A stretch of 64,000 nt of DNA from Rhodospirillales bacterium URHD0017 (GTDB lineage Bacteria; Pseudomonadota; Alphaproteobacteria; Reyranellales; Reyranellaceae): contig FODP01000011.1 of assembly GCA_900110395.1 (NCBI GenBank), forward strand, positions 62,001-126,000. The letters run 5' to 3'. Below the pieces are notes generated by a model that saw only the letters and a program-made list of their open reading frames with translations, was not told the origin of the DNA and did no database searches. Shown here piece after piece: positions 63,477-64,000 of the stretch. Numbering within the stretch: the first letter of the stretch is position 1; each line of letters starts with the position of its first letter. A program made the translations under genes and the position numbers.

Positions 63477-63919
63477 TGAACGGCCTTCCCGCCAGCGTGC
63501 TGTTCGCCTGCAGCGAGAATTCCGTGCGCTCGCCCATGGCCGAGGCGCTGGCCAAGCGACTCTACGGCCAGGCGTCGTACATCGATTCGGTCGGCGTGCG
63601 GGCAAGCAACGTCGACGGCTTCGTCGCGGCCGCCCTCGACGAGGTCGGCATCGACGTCCATCGCCATCACGCCAAGACGTTCGACGACGTCGATCCCAGT
63701 TCCTTCGACCTGATCGTGACGCTGTCGCCCGAGGCCCATCACCAGGCGCTGGAAGTCACGCGCGGCACGGCAGCTGAGGTCGAGTACTGGCCGGTGCCCG
63801 ACCCCAGCGCCGTCGAGGGCTCACGCGAGATGCGGCTCGATGCCTATCGTCGCATGCGCGACCAGCTGATGGCGCGCCTGAAGATGCGCTTTGGCGCGCC
63901 TTCAGGGCCGTCCGTCTAG
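63473..63919 (+). CDS. low-molecular-weight protein-tyrosine-phosphatase-like protein
   Basis: A 148-residue protein with the CX5R phosphate loop as VLFACSENSVRSPMAEAL near residue 12 and the general acid Asp in the WPVPDPSAVEG segment. Such proteins of the hisD-UPF0262 neighbourhood are annotated either as arsenate reductase-like or phosphatase; the Cys that a thioredoxin-linked arsenate reductase needs near the C-terminus is not visible, so a phosphatase is favoured. ATGATG start overlaps the UPF0262 stop. Confidence 0.9.
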   Translation: MMNGLPASVLFACSENSVRSPMAEALAKRLYGQASYIDSVGVRASNVDGFVAAALDEVGIDVHRHHAKTFDDVDPSSFDLIVTLSPEAHHQALEVTRGTAAEVEYWPVPDPSAVEGSREMRLDAYRRMRDQLMARLKMRFGAPSGPSV

Positions 63920-63923
63920 AACG

Positions 63924-64000
63924 TTACTGGTGAGCGGACTCGGTGATGTGGCCGGTCAGGTCGAGCGCAACCTCGACATCGGCCTGGCCCTTGTAGGCCA
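63924..64000 (-). CDS. C-terminal end of a minus-strand gene cut by the window edge
   Basis: The minus strand reads AYKGQADVEVALDLTGHITE and five more residues (SAHQ after the Glu) before a TAA at 63926-63924. Alternating polar/hydrophobic residues suggest beta strands. It converges on the phosphatase gene. Too short to name. Confidence 0.45.
   Translation of the reverse strand, partial: AYKGQADVEVALDLTGHITESAHQ

Overview
The window is about 64 kb of GC-rich DNA with dense, short-spaced genes, many ATGA/GTGA start-stop overlaps and frequent GTG or TTG starts. The block murA, DUF2948, hisG (short form), hisD, UPF0262, low-molecular-weight phosphatase, together with a split cobalamin-dependent methionine synthase, an ArsR-methyltransferase fusion before metF and two DUF992 proteins, points to an alphaproteobacterium. 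The number of CaiB/BaiF transferases, acyl-CoA dehydrogenases and flavin monooxygenases suggests a metabolically versatile soil or water species, perhaps Reyranella-like. That last name is a guess from gene content only.

Layout. 1-1462: an edge-truncated unknown gene and a possible dioxygenase-like protein. 1423-11517: a catabolic block with an orphan peptide-type substrate-binding protein, an SDR, an FMO with an N-terminal SnoaL-like domain, the operon luciferase-like monooxygenase / acetoacetate-decarboxylase-like protein / Baeyer-Villiger monooxygenase, a second SDR and a D-threonine-aldolase-like PLP enzyme. 11518-14350: a worn accessory stretch with a candidate structured RNA on the minus strand, a truncated carboxymuconolactone decarboxylase butted against the tail of an ECF41-type sigma factor, a GST and orphan small ORFs. 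14358-25725: acyl-CoA metabolism and transport (two CaiB/BaiF transferases, MFS, phospholipase D-like protein, three acyl-CoA dehydrogenases, AEC transporter, TauD-like dioxygenase). 25733-27607: two DUF992 proteins and a TauE-like exporter. 27738-33350: the methionine-cycle operon arsR-methyltransferase, metF, metH N-half, metH C-half, with a promoter-operator palindrome in front.

33550-38385: mlaA-mlaC, cysE, a FUSC protein and ettA. 38483-44549: an SSS-domain hybrid kinase and a NarL-type regulator (CrbS/CrbR-like) next to an MHS-family transporter. 44723-48379: pyrophosphatase, an MmyB-like regulator diverging from a 2-hydroxyacid dehydrogenase/MFS operon. 48380-49850: gene remnants bounded by an inverted pair of 29-bp repeats, then tRNA-Ile(CAU). 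49956-53369: a divergent OmpR regulator facing a hybrid kinase plus Hpt protein. 53420-58491: GST, double-hotdog thioesterase, enoyl-CoA hydratase, AtuA-like protein and an HXXEE membrane protein. 58549-63919: a conserved housekeeping run (small ORF, dcd, murA, DUF2948, hisG, hisD, UPF0262, LMW phosphatase). A minus-strand gene enters from the right edge.

Two families of long palindromic intergenic repeats (five copies of one, three of the other) are spread over the window. The most interesting unexplained signals are the structured-RNA locus at 11535-11795, the 18-bp element shared by two transporter promoters (16777-16794 and 42824-42841), the fused CMD/ECF41 remnants, and the LLM-ADC-BVMO operon. 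No insertion sequence, prophage or CRISPR array was seen.
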